Below, in pieces: positions 5,903 through 6,518 of a stretch of DNA of 6,518 bases. Position 1 is the stretch's first letter; each line of letters begins with the position of its first letter. Below the pieces are notes generated by a model, which ran no database searches, was not told where the DNA came from, and saw only the letters and a list, made by a program, of their open reading frames with translations. A program made the translations under genes and the position numbers. Source of the DNA: Halanaerobium sp. (lineage in GTDB: Bacteria > Bacillota > Halanaerobiia > Halanaerobiales > Halanaerobiaceae); the NCBI GenBank assembly GCA_003070825.1, contig QBLP01000102.1, positions 1 to 6,518 of the forward strand, read 5' to 3'.

Positions 5903-6518
5903 CTAATATTCTCTTTCTCCAAAAATTGCTGTTCCGACACGAACAATAGTTGCTCCTTCTTCCACAGCAATTTGATAATCATTAGTCATCCCCATTGATA
6001 GTTCACTTAAAGGAATTACATCTTTTGAAAGTTGATCAAATAATTTTTTCATCTCCTTAAAATATGAACGGAGTTCTTCTGAATCATCTAAATAAGGCAG
6101 AACAGTCATTAATCCTTCAATTTTTAGATAATCAAAATTATTTATTTTCTGCAAAAATTCCTCAGCTTTATCAGGGGTTATTCCAAACTTGTTTTCATCA
6201 CCTGCAATATTAATTTCTATTAAAACAGGAATTTTTCTTTCATTTTTTTTAGCTCTTTTGTTAACCTCTTTGGCCAGCCGAAAACTATCAATAGATTCAA
6301 TCATCCTGCAATTTTCCATTCTCATTAGATATTTTACTTTATTTCTCTGTAAATGTCCAATAAAATGCCAGTCAAGATCAATATTTTCTGCTAATAACTT
6401 TTCATTTTTTTCTTCAAGCTCCTGCACTCTATTCTCACCAAAAATTTTTACACCGGCTTCAGCTAAAATTTTAATAGCTTTAATATCCTGATTTTTACTT
6501 ACAGCAAGCAGCTTTATT
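5903..6518 (-). CDS. yggS: YggS/YlmE/PROSC-family PLP-binding protein, 5' end outside the window
   Basis: The frame is open to base 6518, giving 204 visible residues that start IKLLAVSKNQD. About 25 N-terminal residues of a normal ~230-residue protein are missing. The lysine of AVSK (codon 6494–6496) is the predicted Schiff-base site for pyridoxal phosphate. Other family signatures, numbered in the visible fragment, are FGENRVQE (about 26–33), WHFIGHLQRNK (50–60), EINIAGDENKFGI (101–113), GLMTV (135–139), LSMGMTNDY (173–181) and the phosphate-binding GATIVRVGTAIFGER (188–202). The protein is an alanine-racemase-like TIM barrel without known catalytic turnover. It maintains PLP and amino-acid homeostasis in the cytoplasm. 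A GTG at 6427–6425 is the valine of NRVQE, an internal codon, not the start. It is the first visible gene of the yggS–yggT–ylmH–divIVA run. Confidence 0.95.
   Translation of the reverse strand, partial: IKLLAVSKNQDIKAIKILAEAGVKIFGENRVQELEEKNEKLLAENIDLDWHFIGHLQRNKVKYLMRMENCRMIESIDSFRLAKEVNKRAKKNERKIPVLIEINIAGDENKFGITPDKAEEFLQKINNFDYLKIEGLMTVLPYLDDSEELRSYFKEMKKLFDQLSKDVIPLSELSMGMTNDYQIAVEEGATIVRVGTAIFGEREY

Noticed and set aside
6189..6491. 100-codon plus-strand open frame opposite yggS
   Set aside because: It is fully antisense to conserved yggS motifs. The hydrophobic, Ser/Phe-rich product is a typical shadow translation and not a credible membrane protein gene.
1..6518. CRISPR array, insertion sequence, tRNA/rRNA gene, toxin–antitoxin or phage module
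   Set aside because: I saw no spaced direct repeats, terminal inverted repeats, transposase motifs or tRNA-like folds. Apart from the ileS leader and the short ileS–regulator gap, the window is filled by conserved genes.

Overview
The window is a compact, AT-rich stretch in which every supported gene lies on the minus strand. It reads as part of a low-G+C Firmicute chromosome. The reasons are the gene order yggS–yggT–ylmH–divIVA–ileS (the segment downstream of the division/cell-wall cluster in Firmicutes), strong AGGAGG-type ribosome binding sites, a textbook T-box leader in front of ileS, and a DivIVA protein. Several proteins are rather acidic, and a halophilic anaerobe of the Halanaerobium type is a possible source. 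That last point is inference from general appearance, not something the sequence proves.

Layout in the direction of transcription, from high to low coordinates. From 6518 to 4262 there is a tightly packed run: yggS (its first ~25 codons lie outside the window), yggT (membrane protein), ylmH (S4-domain RNA-binding protein) and divIVA (polar/septal coiled-coil scaffold, TTG start). Gaps are only 11–20 nt, so these are very probably one transcript. From 4261 to 3869 there is a non-coding stretch of about 390 nt with a near-consensus sigma-A promoter and a complete isoleucine T-box leader (Stem I, AUC specifier, antiterminator/terminator switch). Next is ileS (3868–1082), closed by an intrinsic terminator at 1013–1047. 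From 942 down to the window edge, an OmpR-family response regulator and the start of its sensor histidine kinase overlap by 8 nt and form a separate two-component operon with a likely extended -10 promoter.

Functionally, the first run combines PLP homeostasis (YggS) with envelope, division and translation-quality functions (YggT, DivIVA, YlmH). ileS is controlled by uncharged tRNA-Ile through the T-box. The two-component system appears to be an independent unit that happens to follow ileS.

I saw no mobile element, CRISPR array, tRNA/rRNA gene or clearly novel system. The points most worth checking are the absence of sepF from its usual place between yggS and yggT, the altered membrane-binding tip of DivIVA, and the three Cys4 clusters in IleRS.
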